Shown: positions 52,918 through 61,727, counted from the first letter of the stretch. The stretch is 64,000 nt of DNA from Flagellimonas_A sp039592695 (GCF_039592695.1 NZ_JBBUTK010000003.1:124001-188000), one strand, 5' to 3'. Numbers and translations are program-made. Notes: generated from the sequence alone by a model not told the origin.

Positions 52918-54522
52918 ATGAGCACTTACGATAGAAGTATGGCCCTTACCGGCCAACCCCCGAAAAAATTGAGCCTGAACCAAAAACTGGCCACTGCCCT
53001 GGGCATGGTGGGCCTTGGTATTTTGGTGTTGGCACTCTTCAATGTGAACTTTCCGAACAAGGCACTTTGGTTGACCATTTCGCTGGTGTCGATGAGCGTG
53101 GGCACCATTTGGTTTGCTTGGGATTTGTATTTGGACAAACATGCGGGCATCAAAAATGACGGGGTTTGGTTTAAATCCATTTCAGGAATCGGAATTTTGG
53201 GATGGATCACAGGAATCGCTCTCACGGGATTCTATGTCATTCTCTATTTCTTCCCCGAATATATGGGCTTGGTAAAAGATGGCAACAATAAAGGCATCAT
53301 TGCGCTTTTCGACCCATTGAGCAGGGCATTAAGCGGCAACCCGGCCAGCCAATGGTTCGTTTATGGCACGTTGTATACCGTGGCCATATTGATTTTCGGC
53401 ATAAAGTTTATCTGGAAATATCGCCATAACCGTTATGAAATCATCCGTACCATCAGTGTCATGTTCTTTCAGACAGGTTTTGCCTTTATCATACCCGAAC
53501 TCATGGCACGGCTCAACGGAAGTTCGGTCTTGAACGGGGGCAGCCTGCCCTATTATGATTTAAAGAATGTTTGGCCCCTCAACTATTACAATTTTGACCA
53601 ATACCGCATCAACGATTTCTTGAGTGCAGGGAACATTGGCTTTGCCATGCTCATTTTTGGTATTGCTTCCATTTTTGTGATTACTCCCATCCTTACCTAT
53701 AAATATGGAAAGCGATGGTACTGCTCTTGGGTCTGTGGTTGTGGCGGCTTGGCTGAGACCGCAGGCGACCCGTTTCGACATCTCAGCGACAAAAGTATGT
53801 TTGCTTGGAAGGTGGAACGTTGGGTGGTGCACAGCGTTGTGGTGTTCGTGACCTTGATGACCACGGCAGTGGTGTATTCCTATCTCGGGAACGATTCCAG
53901 TAAATATTGGTTGACCAAGGATATTTTTCTCGCTGGCGTCGCCATTCTTCTCACGGCGGTATTTACATGGGTGATGCTGTTCAGAAGGGAACAATTGCAA
54001 AAAGATGCCAAATACGGTGCCATCGGCTACTTCGTCATCATTATGGTATTGATTGGTATGCATTTTTTTAGTGGTGATGGCAACGTTTTTCTTTTTAAAG
54101 CCAGTTCCTTAAAAAAATGGTATGCGTTTTTGATTGGTGCCGTATTCAGTGGGGTCATCGGAGTGGGATTGTACCCCCTGCTTGGTAACCGTGTGTGGTG
54201 CCGCTTCGGATGCCCCATGGCGGCCATTCTGGGCTTTCAGCAACGGTTATTCTCTAAGTTCAGGATTACGACCAACGGTGGTCAGTGTATCTCATGCGGC
54301 AACTGCTCCACCTATTGTGAGATGGGCATCGATGTGCGTGCCTATGCCCAAAAAGGCGAAAACATTGTTCGCTCCAGTTGTGTGGGCTGCGGTATTTGTT
54401 CCGCGGTTTGTCCAAGGGGTGTGTTAAAATTGGAAAACGGACCACGAAAAGGGCGTATTGACAGCAATCAGGTGTTGTTGGGCAATGATGTGGATTTGAT
54501 GAAACTGGTGAACCAAAAATAG
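52918..54522 (+). CDS. Polytopic membrane 4Fe-4S (NapH-like) protein
   Basis: A 534-residue inner-membrane protein with about six to eight helices. Cys motifs are WYCSWVCGCGG near residue 268, VWCRFGCPMAA near residue 425 and two ferredoxin-type 4Fe-4S sites, CISCGNCSTYCEMG and CVGCGICSAVCPRG, at about 459–500. This places it among NapH/CcoG/RdxA-like proteins that pass electrons across or along the membrane. It is next to the FAD oxidoreductase. The MORN gene begins at the base after its stop. Confidence 0.9.
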   Translation: MSTYDRSMALTGQPPKKLSLNQKLATALGMVGLGILVLALFNVNFPNKALWLTISLVSMSVGTIWFAWDLYLDKHAGIKNDGVWFKSISGIGILGWITGIALTGFYVILYFFPEYMGLVKDGNNKGIIALFDPLSRALSGNPASQWFVYGTLYTVAILIFGIKFIWKYRHNRYEIIRTISVMFFQTGFAFIIPELMARLNGSSVLNGGSLPYYDLKNVWPLNYYNFDQYRINDFLSAGNIGFAMLIFGIASIFVITPILTYKYGKRWYCSWVCGCGGLAETAGDPFRHLSDKSMFAWKVERWVVHSVVVFVTLMTTAVVYSYLGNDSSKYWLTKDIFLAGVAILLTAVFTWVMLFRREQLQKDAKYGAIGYFVIIMVLIGMHFFSGDGNVFLFKASSLKKWYAFLIGAVFSGVIGVGLYPLLGNRVWCRFGCPMAAILGFQQRLFSKFRITTNGGQCISCGNCSTYCEMGIDVRAYAQKGENIVRSSCVGCGICSAVCPRGVLKLENGPRKGRIDSNQVLLGNDVDLMKLVNQK

Positions 54523-54993
54523 ATGTTGCGGATTTTCATTGTTCTTTTCGTGGTCGGATTGCTTCCCGCAAAGCGGATGTACGACCGCACCTACCATGAC
54601 AACGGAAACCTTGCCGCCGAGGGCTGGAAGCAAAACGGATTGAAAGAGGATTTTTGGAAAATGTACCATCCCAACGAAAATCTTGAATCCCAAGGACATT
54701 ATAGAATGGACCTGCGAAATGGTTACTGGTATTTTTATACCAAGGAGGGAAAGCTGGAAATGGAAGGCCATGTATCCCAAGGAAAAAAAGTAAAATGGTG
54801 GTTGTTTTACGATGAGAACGAGAAAATCAACCACAAATGCCAATTGCAAGACGGTGTGAAAAACGGGTATTGCTTGAAATATGTGGACGAGGAACTGAAA
54901 TCAGCGGAAAAATTCAAGAACGGCAAAAAGGTTAAGGAATGGTTTAGCTTTGGTGCCTTCAGAAGGGAAAACAAACTCTCTGACCTTAAGTAA
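54523..54993 (+). CDS. MORN-repeat (YwqK-like) protein
   Basis: A 156-residue protein with an N-terminal hydrophobic segment and four to five MORN_2-type repeats (YHDNGNLAAEGWKQNG, YHPNENLESQGHYRMDLRNGYWYFY, YDENEKINHKCQLQDGVKNGYCLKY). It begins directly after the 4Fe-4S stop and its stop overlaps the next start by one base, so it is tightly co-translated. No enzymatic residues. YwqK homologues are labelled antitoxins without firm evidence. Confidence 0.8.
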   Translation: MLRIFIVLFVVGLLPAKRMYDRTYHDNGNLAAEGWKQNGLKEDFWKMYHPNENLESQGHYRMDLRNGYWYFYTKEGKLEMEGHVSQGKKVKWWLFYDENEKINHKCQLQDGVKNGYCLKYVDEELKSAEKFKNGKKVKEWFSFGAFRRENKLSDLK

Positions 54994-55691
54994 TGCAATC
55001 CGAGCCTAGTATCAAAGTCATCATTCCTGCCTTCAACGAGGAAGAATCCATACCAAAGGTCATCAACGACATTCCGAAATCGGTTTCCGAAGTTATCGTG
55101 GTCAACAACAATTCCACAGACAATACCGCTGAAAATGCAATGGCAGCAGGGGCTACCGTGGTGGATGAACCGCGTCCAGGCTACGGATATGCATGTTTGG
55201 CGGGAATGGATTACATCGATAAACAATCCAAACGACCCGACATTATCGTATTTCTTGATGGAGACTATTCCGATTATCCAGAGGAATTGGACAACATAGT
55301 CGCCCCAATTATAAACCAAAACATGGATTTGGTCATCGGTGCACGAAAAAAAGAGTTGAGAGAAACGGGTTCAATGACCTTTCCGCAAGTTTTTGGCAAT
55401 TGGTTGGCCACATTTTTGATGCGCATATTTTTTGGGGCAAAATTTACGGATTTGGGGCCATTTCGTGCCATTAAGTACGAAAAACTCAAAGAATTGCAGA
55501 TGGAGGACAAAACCTACGGGTGGACGGTGGAGATGCAACTGAAGGCAATTCGTAAAAAACTGGCGTACAAAGAGGTACCTGTACGTTACAAACGTCGAAT
55601 AGGTGTCTCAAAAGTTTCAGGAACCGTAAAAGGTGCTATATTTGCAGGCGTAAAAATTTTGGGTTGGATTTTTAAATACAGTATCAAATGA
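54993..55691 (+). CDS. DPM1-like family 2 glycosyltransferase
   Basis: A 232-residue GT-A enzyme without membrane helices: IPAFNEEESIPKVINDIPK, VVNNNSTDNT, a DGDYSD metal motif near residue 89 and DLGPFRAIKYEKL. The length and the YGWTVEMQLKAIRKKL helix match polyprenyl-phosphate mannose/glucose synthases. It may charge a polyprenyl phosphate that the GT-C enzyme at 58253 uses. It overlaps the next gene by ATGA. Confidence 0.88.
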   Translation: MQSEPSIKVIIPAFNEEESIPKVINDIPKSVSEVIVVNNNSTDNTAENAMAAGATVVDEPRPGYGYACLAGMDYIDKQSKRPDIIVFLDGDYSDYPEELDNIVAPIINQNMDLVIGARKKELRETGSMTFPQVFGNWLATFLMRIFFGAKFTDLGPFRAIKYEKLKELQMEDKTYGWTVEMQLKAIRKKLAYKEVPVRYKRRIGVSKVSGTVKGAIFAGVKILGWIFKYSIK

Positions 55692-57178
55692 TAATAGGGT
55701 TGACCATCGCTTACATCATCATCGCAATCTACAGCATTGCGCTCATGCTGATATTTTTTTACAGCCTCGCGCAACTGAATTTGCTCATCAATTATTTGAC
55801 GTACAAAAAGCGAAATGAGGAAGCGCCAAAATTCAATCTGCTCGACCCAAGGGAAATTCCCCATGTGACCATACAACTTCCCGTGTACAACGAAGAGTAT
55901 GTGATGCAACGGTTGTTGGACAATATCGCAAAAATCGAATACCCAAAGAGCAAACTCGAAATACAGGTATTGGATGACTCCACTGACGACACCGTTCATG
56001 ATACGGCAAAACGCGTAAAGGAATTGCAGGACACTGGTTTGGATATTCAACACATCACCAGGGTAAACCGCATTGGTTTTAAAGCAGGTGCCCTAAAAGA
56101 AGGCTTGGCCATCGCAAAAGGAGACTTTGTGGCGATTTTCGATGCCGACTTTATGCCCGAAAGTGATTGGTTGAAGAAAACCGTGCCTTACTTTAAAGAC
56201 CCTGAAATCGGGGTGGTGCAGACCCGTTGGGGACATATCAACCGTGACTATTCCACCTTGACCCGAATACAGGCCTTTGCTCTAGATGCTCACTTTACCT
56301 TGGAACAAGTTGGGCGAAACTCCAAAGGGCATTTTATCAATTTCAACGGCACCGCTGGTATCTGGAGAAAGCAATGTATTTTGGATGCAGGCAACTGGGA
56401 GGGCGACACCCTCACCGAAGACTTGGATCTAAGCTACCGCGCCCAGTTAAAAAACTGGAAATTCAAATATCTGGAGGATGTGGAAACTCCCGCAGAGCTT
56501 CCCGTGGTGATGAGCGCTGCCCGTTCACAACAGTTCCGTTGGAACAAGGGCGGGGCCGAAAACTTTAGAAAGTCGGTATGGAGCGTCATATCGGCAAAAA
56601 ACATTGACTTTAAAACCAAGTTTCACGGGGTGATGCACCTGTTGAACAGCTCCATGTTTTTGTGCGTGTTCTTGGTATCTATCTTGAGTATTCCGATGCT
56701 GTACATCAAAAACACCTACGGACATTTGGACTGGGTGTTCGAAGTGACCAGTTTCTTTATTGTAAGTACCATCATCTTGTTCTTCTGCTATTGGTTTACC
56801 TATAAAAGCATGCAGGGAGGCGGTTTTGACAAGTTTGTCGATTATATCAAATTGTTCTTCACTTTCTTCTCCGTGGCTTTAGGCCTGTCATTGCACAACT
56901 CCATCGCCGTTTTGGAAGGCCATTTGGGCAAGCGAAGCGAATTTGTGCGTACGCCAAAGTTCAACATCAACAGTCTGACCGATAGTTGGAAGGGTAATAA
57001 GTATCTCGCCAAAAAGTTATCTCCGAACATGATTTTGGAGTTTGCATTAATGATTTACTTCCTCTTCGGAATGTACAGTGCTGTACCCTTAAACGATTAC
57101 GGATTGTTTCCTTTCCATTTGATGTTGTTTCTCGGCTTTGGCTTTGTGTTCTTTAAGTCGTTGGTGGCCAAGGCATAG
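55688..57178 (+). CDS. Processive cellulose/glucomannan synthase-like glycosyltransferase
   Basis: A 496-residue membrane GT2. An N-terminal helix (residues 3–25), then the GT-A domain with VLDDSTDDT, FDADFMPESDWL, TLTEDLDLSYRA and the QxxRW motif (QQFRWNKGG), and four C-terminal helices. It is of CslA type, which polymerises beta-linked glucose or mannose. Product unknown. ATGA overlap with the DPM1-like gene. Confidence 0.88.
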   Translation: MIIGLTIAYIIIAIYSIALMLIFFYSLAQLNLLINYLTYKKRNEEAPKFNLLDPREIPHVTIQLPVYNEEYVMQRLLDNIAKIEYPKSKLEIQVLDDSTDDTVHDTAKRVKELQDTGLDIQHITRVNRIGFKAGALKEGLAIAKGDFVAIFDADFMPESDWLKKTVPYFKDPEIGVVQTRWGHINRDYSTLTRIQAFALDAHFTLEQVGRNSKGHFINFNGTAGIWRKQCILDAGNWEGDTLTEDLDLSYRAQLKNWKFKYLEDVETPAELPVVMSAARSQQFRWNKGGAENFRKSVWSVISAKNIDFKTKFHGVMHLLNSSMFLCVFLVSILSIPMLYIKNTYGHLDWVFEVTSFFIVSTIILFFCYWFTYKSMQGGGFDKFVDYIKLFFTFFSVALGLSLHNSIAVLEGHLGKRSEFVRTPKFNINSLTDSWKGNKYLAKKLSPNMILEFALMIYFLFGMYSAVPLNDYGLFPFHLMLFLGFGFVFFKSLVAKA

Positions 57179-57247
57179 GCAGCAAGTATTTTCTTTTTAC
57201 ATATTCGAGGACTGGTAAATACCGTATATTTATCAAAACGCCTCGCT

Positions 57248-58180
57248 ATGCCAAAATCTGCTTCCATCGGTATTTGCTTGATTGCTATTTTCACCTTTTT
57301 ATCTTGCAATAGGGCCGGCAGTCAGAAAAATACATCCCAGGGAAATTTTAGGCTTAACGGCAAACTTACATTCTTGGAATATCAGCCTTACAGGGGCGTT
57401 CCGGTGGGCATTGTAGAAGTGAATTTATCAGATATCCGAAAAAAAAGACTGGGCTATGGGTCACATCCGTGGCGTCATGCCAAAGGTGATATTATACTGG
57501 CAAAGGGCTGTGGTGATGACGTAAATCGCTTGGTCATTCATGAAGAGAATGGTAAAGAGACCATTGTCAGTATGTGCAGTAGTGAAATTCCGAATCCAGG
57601 GTATCTTTCCACCGCTTTTGAATTCGCACGGCTGTCTCCCGATAAAAAATTGATTGCGGCCGAAGCCAAATACTATTTGAACAATGGGTATCGCTACAGT
57701 ACAGTCATTATCAAAAACAAAGAAATCATCAAGGTGTTCGATAATTTTGGCGCTCCCGAATGGTTGCCAGATGGGCGGTTGCTTCTGGTGTCTGATGGTA
57801 TGTACATCACAGAAATCAATGGCACTCTCAAGAAAATTGATGACGGCACACTTTCTAGCGGCCCCAACAATCCTGATTTGGACCCTTCAGGCAAGCGCAT
57901 CGCCTTTGAATGGAACCAACGCATCTGGGTAATGGACATCGACGGGTCAAATCTTAAGGAAATTGCCTCGGGCAACGCGCTCTACCGATTTCCTGCATGG
58001 TCGCCCAATGGCAAGTATGTAGCATTCTTGGCCCATGAAGGTTATTCATTTACAGGCTGGTATAGGGGAGTGTATGTTGTTGAAGTGGATTCAGGAAAAC
58101 ACCAATACATCGATTTTACCCATCTCTTGGACGGAGAGTTGGGCAACGTCCCTTTTGGACCACTAAGCTGGACGGAATAA
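57248..58180 (+). CDS. TolB-like beta-propeller lipoprotein
   Basis: A 310-residue protein with a lipoprotein signal (lipobox Cys in FLSC near residue 20). WD40-like PD40 repeats (LDPSGKRIAFEWNQRIWVMDIDGSNLKEI, FPAWSPNGKYVAFLAHEG) fill the C-terminal two thirds. It may be a periplasmic scaffold. It lies between the glycosyltransferase genes on the same strand. Confidence 0.8.
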   Translation: MPKSASIGICLIAIFTFLSCNRAGSQKNTSQGNFRLNGKLTFLEYQPYRGVPVGIVEVNLSDIRKKRLGYGSHPWRHAKGDIILAKGCGDDVNRLVIHEENGKETIVSMCSSEIPNPGYLSTAFEFARLSPDKKLIAAEAKYYLNNGYRYSTVIIKNKEIIKVFDNFGAPEWLPDGRLLLVSDGMYITEINGTLKKIDDGTLSSGPNNPDLDPSGKRIAFEWNQRIWVMDIDGSNLKEIASGNALYRFPAWSPNGKYVAFLAHEGYSFTGWYRGVYVVEVDSGKHQYIDFTHLLDGELGNVPFGPLSWTE

Positions 58181-58252
58181 GACTACTGCAAGCGTTGACG
58201 GTTTCAAGTTTAATTTCCTATTTTTCACATTGACTGATAAGAATCAGAATCG

Positions 58253-59620
58253 ATGCCTATCTCCATTTTAAATTATTGGAAGCTCCACAAAATCCCAATC
58301 CTTTTGGTTTTGGGTAGCATCCTCTTTTATGCGGTTTTTGCCTATGATTTAGAACGGGAAGATTTCCCTAAACTACTGGCCCTTTTTGTCGCCCTGTTCT
58401 TCTTCCTGATCAAATTGATACAGTTTGAAAAATGGAATTTTAAATTCTTACTGGTTGCCGGAATTCTTTTCCGACTGGTTTTTCTTATCGCCGAGCCCAA
58501 CCTTTCCCAAGATTTTTACCGCTTTATCTGGGATGGTGAATTTATCAATCAAGGCATCAATCCGTATTTATATACTCCTAATGAAGTTGTAGAAAACTCG
58601 TTATTCTACATTCGTAATTCTAAAATTCTCCATGAGGGAATGGGCGAACTCAGCGCTCGACACTACAGCAACTACCCTCCCATCAACCAATTTATTTTTA
58701 CCATCAGCAGTTTTTTGGGTTTTGGCAGCGTGCTGGGTTCCATTGTTTGGATGCGCCTCATCATCATCGCGGCCGATATTGGTATTGTATATTTTGGAAG
58801 AAAGTTGTTGCGGCATCTCAATCAAAGTCCACATTTGATTTTCTGGTACTTTTTGAATCCCTTGGTCATCATCGAGTTGACCGGAAACCTCCACTTTGAA
58901 GGGGTAATGCTTTTTTTCTTCATTTGGTCAATGTACCTCATTTCAAGAGGCAAACACCTATGGGCGGCCCCGGTGTACGCAGCTTCCATCCTAATGAAAC
59001 TGGTGCCCGTATTGTTTTTGCCGCTGTTGCTTCCTTTTTTGGGGTTTAAAAAAAGTGTTGTTTTTTACTTTTTGTTGGTCATGTCATGTTTGGTTTTTTT
59101 AGCTCCATTTTATTCCACAGCATTCCTAGATAACTATTCGCAGACCGTGGGCCTATGGTTCTCCAATTTTGAATTCAATGCGGGGTTTTACAATCTGGTC
59201 AAGACCATTGCGGTCGGGCATTACGATGAAAAACCCTGGGAGGTCGTTAAAGACTACGGCGACCTTGTGCCCTTGTTTACCCTTTTCTTGGCATTGCTAC
59301 TGATGGTGTTTCGGAGCAACAAAACGATGCAGTCATTGTTTACCTCAATGTTGCTATTGTTGACAGGGTATTATTTTTTGTCCTCAACGGTACATCCATG
59401 GTACATTGTCTTTCTGCTGGGTTTGAGCCTTTTTACCCATTATCGGTTCACCATCCTTTGGTCCGCTACGGTGGTTTTGAGCTATTTTGCCTACTCCCAA
59501 CCGGATTTTAAAGAAAGCCTTAGGTTGCTCGCCATTGAATATCTTTTGGTGTTTGGCTATTTTGGCTACGAAATCCTGAAAAATCATAACATTCTTGCAT
59601 CGATTCGCAAAAAGGAGTAA
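58253..59620 (+). CDS. GT-C polyprenol-phosphate sugar-dependent glycosyltransferase
   Basis: A 455-residue membrane protein with about ten to eleven helices. The first extramembrane loop after helices 2–3 has EPNLSQDFYRFIWDGEFINQGINPYLY, the GT-C type catalytic loop (DxxRYxWDG…GxNPY) of polyprenol-phosphate mannosyltransferases. It would use the lipid-linked sugar made by the DPM1-like enzyme and add it outside the membrane. It ends the redox/glycan locus; the arginine operon leader follows 43 bases later. Confidence 0.85.
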   Translation: MPISILNYWKLHKIPILLVLGSILFYAVFAYDLEREDFPKLLALFVALFFFLIKLIQFEKWNFKFLLVAGILFRLVFLIAEPNLSQDFYRFIWDGEFINQGINPYLYTPNEVVENSLFYIRNSKILHEGMGELSARHYSNYPPINQFIFTISSFLGFGSVLGSIVWMRLIIIAADIGIVYFGRKLLRHLNQSPHLIFWYFLNPLVIIELTGNLHFEGVMLFFFIWSMYLISRGKHLWAAPVYAASILMKLVPVLFLPLLLPFLGFKKSVVFYFLLVMSCLVFLAPFYSTAFLDNYSQTVGLWFSNFEFNAGFYNLVKTIAVGHYDEKPWEVVKDYGDLVPLFTLFLALLLMVFRSNKTMQSLFTSMLLLLTGYYFLSSTVHPWYIVFLLGLSLFTHYRFTILWSATVVLSYFAYSQPDFKESLRLLAIEYLLVFGYFGYEILKNHNILASIRKKE

Positions 59621-59627
59621 CAAAATG

Positions 59628-59656
59628 TTGGAGGTTTCAGATAATTTGTACATTTA
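59628..59656 (+). promoter_or_regulatory. Promoter of the arginine/proline operon
   Basis: TTG (59628–59630), 18 bases, then TACATTTA (59649–59656), close to TTG–N17-23–TAnnTTTG with A replacing the last G. It ends seven bases before the leader-peptide ATG, so the leader would lie at the very 5' end of the transcript. Confidence 0.55.
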
Positions 59657-59663
59657 TCCCATA

Positions 59664-59744
59664 ATGAACGAACACAATCACATATTCACTTCTTTGGGCA
59701 CAATCGCTCCAGTACGTCCGTTCGCACCCCGCCGTCGCCCGTAA
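59664..59744 (+). CDS. Arg/Pro-rich leader peptide (26 aa) of the arginine operon
   Basis: ATG 59664 to TAA 59742–59744 encodes 26 residues beginning MNEHNHIFTSLG and ending with a short run of V-R-P-F-A-P-R-R-R-P before the stop. Four Arg and four Pro sit in the last eleven positions. No hydrophobic helix is present. The product is most simply read as a ribosome-stalling sensor: scarcity of charged tRNA-Arg (or tRNA-Pro) would halt the ribosome on codons 23–26. The operon behind it makes arginine and proline (argG, argC, proC). Independent evidence for translation is lacking. Confidence 0.7.
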   Translation: MNEHNHIFTSLGTIAPVRPFAPRRRP

Positions 59745-59787
59745 GGGTGCATTTCTGTTTTTGGGATTAGGTGAGTCCAATCCCCTT
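59724..59787 (+). promoter_or_regulatory. Putative transcription attenuator overlapping the leader peptide
   Basis: Hairpin A pairs GCACCC (59724–59729) with GGGTGC (59745–59750) and holds the three clustered Arg codons, Pro and stop in its loop. Hairpin B pairs GGGATT (59763–59768) with AATCCC (59779–59784), extended by GG/CC inside. AAGGG (59743–59747) can instead pair with CCCTT (59783–59787), which would break hairpin B. This gives alternative structures that depend on where the ribosome stops. The U tract after hairpin B is weak (CTTTC), so the terminator role is not certain. Confidence 0.55.
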
Positions 59788-59831
59788 TCAAACCAAAGTT
59801 TTCAGTTTTTATTTTAATCCAAAAGTCAGCA

Positions 59832-60452
59832 ATGGAAATTACTGTTGCCAACGAATCACATTATAAGTACGCCCAGATGATCAGCGATACCATAACGGAA
59901 TCTGCCAAGGTTCGCGGTACGGGCATTGCCCAGCGTACCCCCGAGTACATCATCAAACGGTTGCAGAACGGTAATGCCGTTATCGCTTTGGATGGGGATA
60001 AGTTTGCCGGATTTTGCTACATCGAGGTGTGGGGCAACAAGGATTTTGTCGCCAATTCGGGATTAATCGTGCACCCTGATTATCGGGGTCAGGGACTGGC
60101 AAAGAAAATCAAGAAACGGATTTTTGAGCTGTCGCGGGAAAAATTCCCCGAAGCCAAAATCTTTGGGATTACCACAGGGCTTGCCGTCATGAAGATGAAC
60201 TATGAACTGGGGTACAGACCGGTGACCTTTTCTGAGCTTACCGATGACCCTGATTTTTGGAAAGGCTGCCAAACGTGCAAAAACTTTGACATCCTGACCA
60301 GAACAGAACAGAAAATGTGCCTTTGTACAGGTATGTTGTACGACCCCAATGAAAAAAACAAACATCCCAAAGCCGAAAAAATCAATAAGAAAACCTTTCA
60401 GCGATTGAAAAGCATTAAGGAACAACTGTTTTTGAAGAAGAAAACAAAATAG
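59832..60452 (+). CDS. GNAT acetyltransferase at the head of the arginine operon
   Basis: A 206-residue GNAT protein: the acetyl-CoA loop appears as LIVHPDYRGQGLAKKIKKRIF near residue 75, and MKMNYELGYRPVTF follows near residue 120. From about residue 140 to 165 there is a Cys group, CQTCKNF … MCLCTG (CxxC and CxC), that could bind zinc. As the first gene before argG–argC it is a candidate for the N-acetyl- or N-succinylglutamate-forming step, an inference from position. The C-terminal 40 residues are very Lys-rich. Confidence 0.88.
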   Translation: MEITVANESHYKYAQMISDTITESAKVRGTGIAQRTPEYIIKRLQNGNAVIALDGDKFAGFCYIEVWGNKDFVANSGLIVHPDYRGQGLAKKIKKRIFELSREKFPEAKIFGITTGLAVMKMNYELGYRPVTFSELTDDPDFWKGCQTCKNFDILTRTEQKMCLCTGMLYDPNEKNKHPKAEKINKKTFQRLKSIKEQLFLKKKTK

Positions 60453-60504
60453 AAGTTATGAATTATGAATTCAGAGTTATGAGTATTCCATCTCTGAACT
60501 CATC

Positions 60505-60527
60505 ACTCTTAACTCTTAACTCTTAAC
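60505..60527 (+). repeat. Tandem 7-bp repeat directly before argG
   Basis: ACTCTTA is repeated three times and ends in AC one base before the argG ATG. Just upstream, TTCAGAG and CTCTGAA are inversely repeated around 60468–60498. This is where a ribosome would bind argG. Confidence 0.6.
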
Positions 60528-60528
60528 A

Positions 60529-61722
60529 ATGATGAAAAAACTAATACTCGCCTACAGCGGCGGCCTCGACACCTCATATTGTGCCAAATACCTTTCAAAA
60601 GAAAAAGGGTTTGAGGTGCATGCCGTCAGTGTCAATACAGGCGGATTTTCAAAAGAAGAAATCAAAACAATTGAAGAGAAAGCCTTGGCTTTGGGAGCTT
60701 CCAGCTACACCTCCATCGATGCCGTACAGAACTTTTACGACAAGGTGGTGAAGTACCTCATCTTTGGCAACGTGCTTCGAAACAATACCTACCCACTCTC
60801 GGTCAGTGCCGAACGGATTGTTCAGGCTGTAGAAATCGTAACCCACGCCAAAAAGATGGGAGCAAAATACATTGCCCACGGCAGTACAGGGGCGGGCAAT
60901 GACCAAGTGCGTTTTGATATGATTTTTCAGACGCTGGCTCCTGACATCGAAATCATCACTCCAATCCGAGATAACAAATTGTCCAGGGAAACAGAAATCA
61001 ATTACCTAAAAGAAAATGGTGTGAATTATTCTTGGGAAAAGGCTAAATATTCCATCAACCGCGGACTTTGGGGCACTTCGGTAGGTGGTGAAGAGACCTT
61101 GACGTCACATTTGCCACTTCCTGAAAGTGCCTATCCGAGTCAATTGGAAGCCAAACTGCCCAAAGAGGTCAGGCTCACCTTTGAAAAAGGGGAACTGGTC
61201 GCTTTGGATGGAGAAAATGCCAGTTCAGTTGAAAACATTGAAAAATTGGAAGCCATCGCCTCAAAATATGCCGTCGGTCGCGACATCCATGTGGGCGATA
61301 CCATTATCGGCATCAAGGGCAGGGTCGGTTTTGAAGCGGCGGCTCCACTCATCATCATCAAAGCGCACCATTTGTTGGAAAAGCACACATTGAGCAAATG
61401 GCAGCAATACCAAAAAGAACAGTTGGGCAATTTTTACGGAATGTTGCTGCACGAAGGCAATTATCTGGATGCCGTGATGCGAAACATCGAGGCCTTTTTG
61501 ACTGATACCCAAAAAAACGTGTCCGGGGATGTCTTTGTGACGCTCTACCCCTACAGGTTTGAACTGAACGGCATTTCATCACCCCATGATTTGATGAATG
61601 CTTCCTTCGGAAGCTATGGCGAAATGAACAAGGGGTGGACAGCCGACGATGCCAAAGGATTTATTAAGATTTTGAGTAATCCTGGGAAGATTGCGCATTA
61701 TGTTAATAGTGAAAACAAATAG
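60529..61722 (+). CDS. argG: Argininosuccinate synthase
   Basis: A 397-residue enzyme that joins citrulline and aspartate with ATP. The ATP loop LAYSGGLDTSYCAKYL is at residue 6, AHGSTGAGNDQVRFDMI near residue 121 and a VGGEETLTS-type segment near residue 184. Two ATG codons in a row (60529 and 60532) are possible starts. It follows GNAT by 76 bases. Confidence 0.98.
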   Translation: MMKKLILAYSGGLDTSYCAKYLSKEKGFEVHAVSVNTGGFSKEEIKTIEEKALALGASSYTSIDAVQNFYDKVVKYLIFGNVLRNNTYPLSVSAERIVQAVEIVTHAKKMGAKYIAHGSTGAGNDQVRFDMIFQTLAPDIEIITPIRDNKLSRETEINYLKENGVNYSWEKAKYSINRGLWGTSVGGEETLTSHLPLPESAYPSQLEAKLPKEVRLTFEKGELVALDGENASSVENIEKLEAIASKYAVGRDIHVGDTIIGIKGRVGFEAAAPLIIIKAHHLLEKHTLSKWQQYQKEQLGNFYGMLLHEGNYLDAVMRNIEAFLTDTQKNVSGDVFVTLYPYRFELNGISSPHDLMNASFGSYGEMNKGWTADDAKGFIKILSNPGKIAHYVNSENK

Positions 61723-61727
61723 AAATT

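Noticed and set aside
54523..54993. Toxin–antitoxin function for the MORN/YwqK protein
   Set aside because: The antitoxin label of the family is weak, there is no toxin next to it, and it is translationally coupled to redox and glycan genes.
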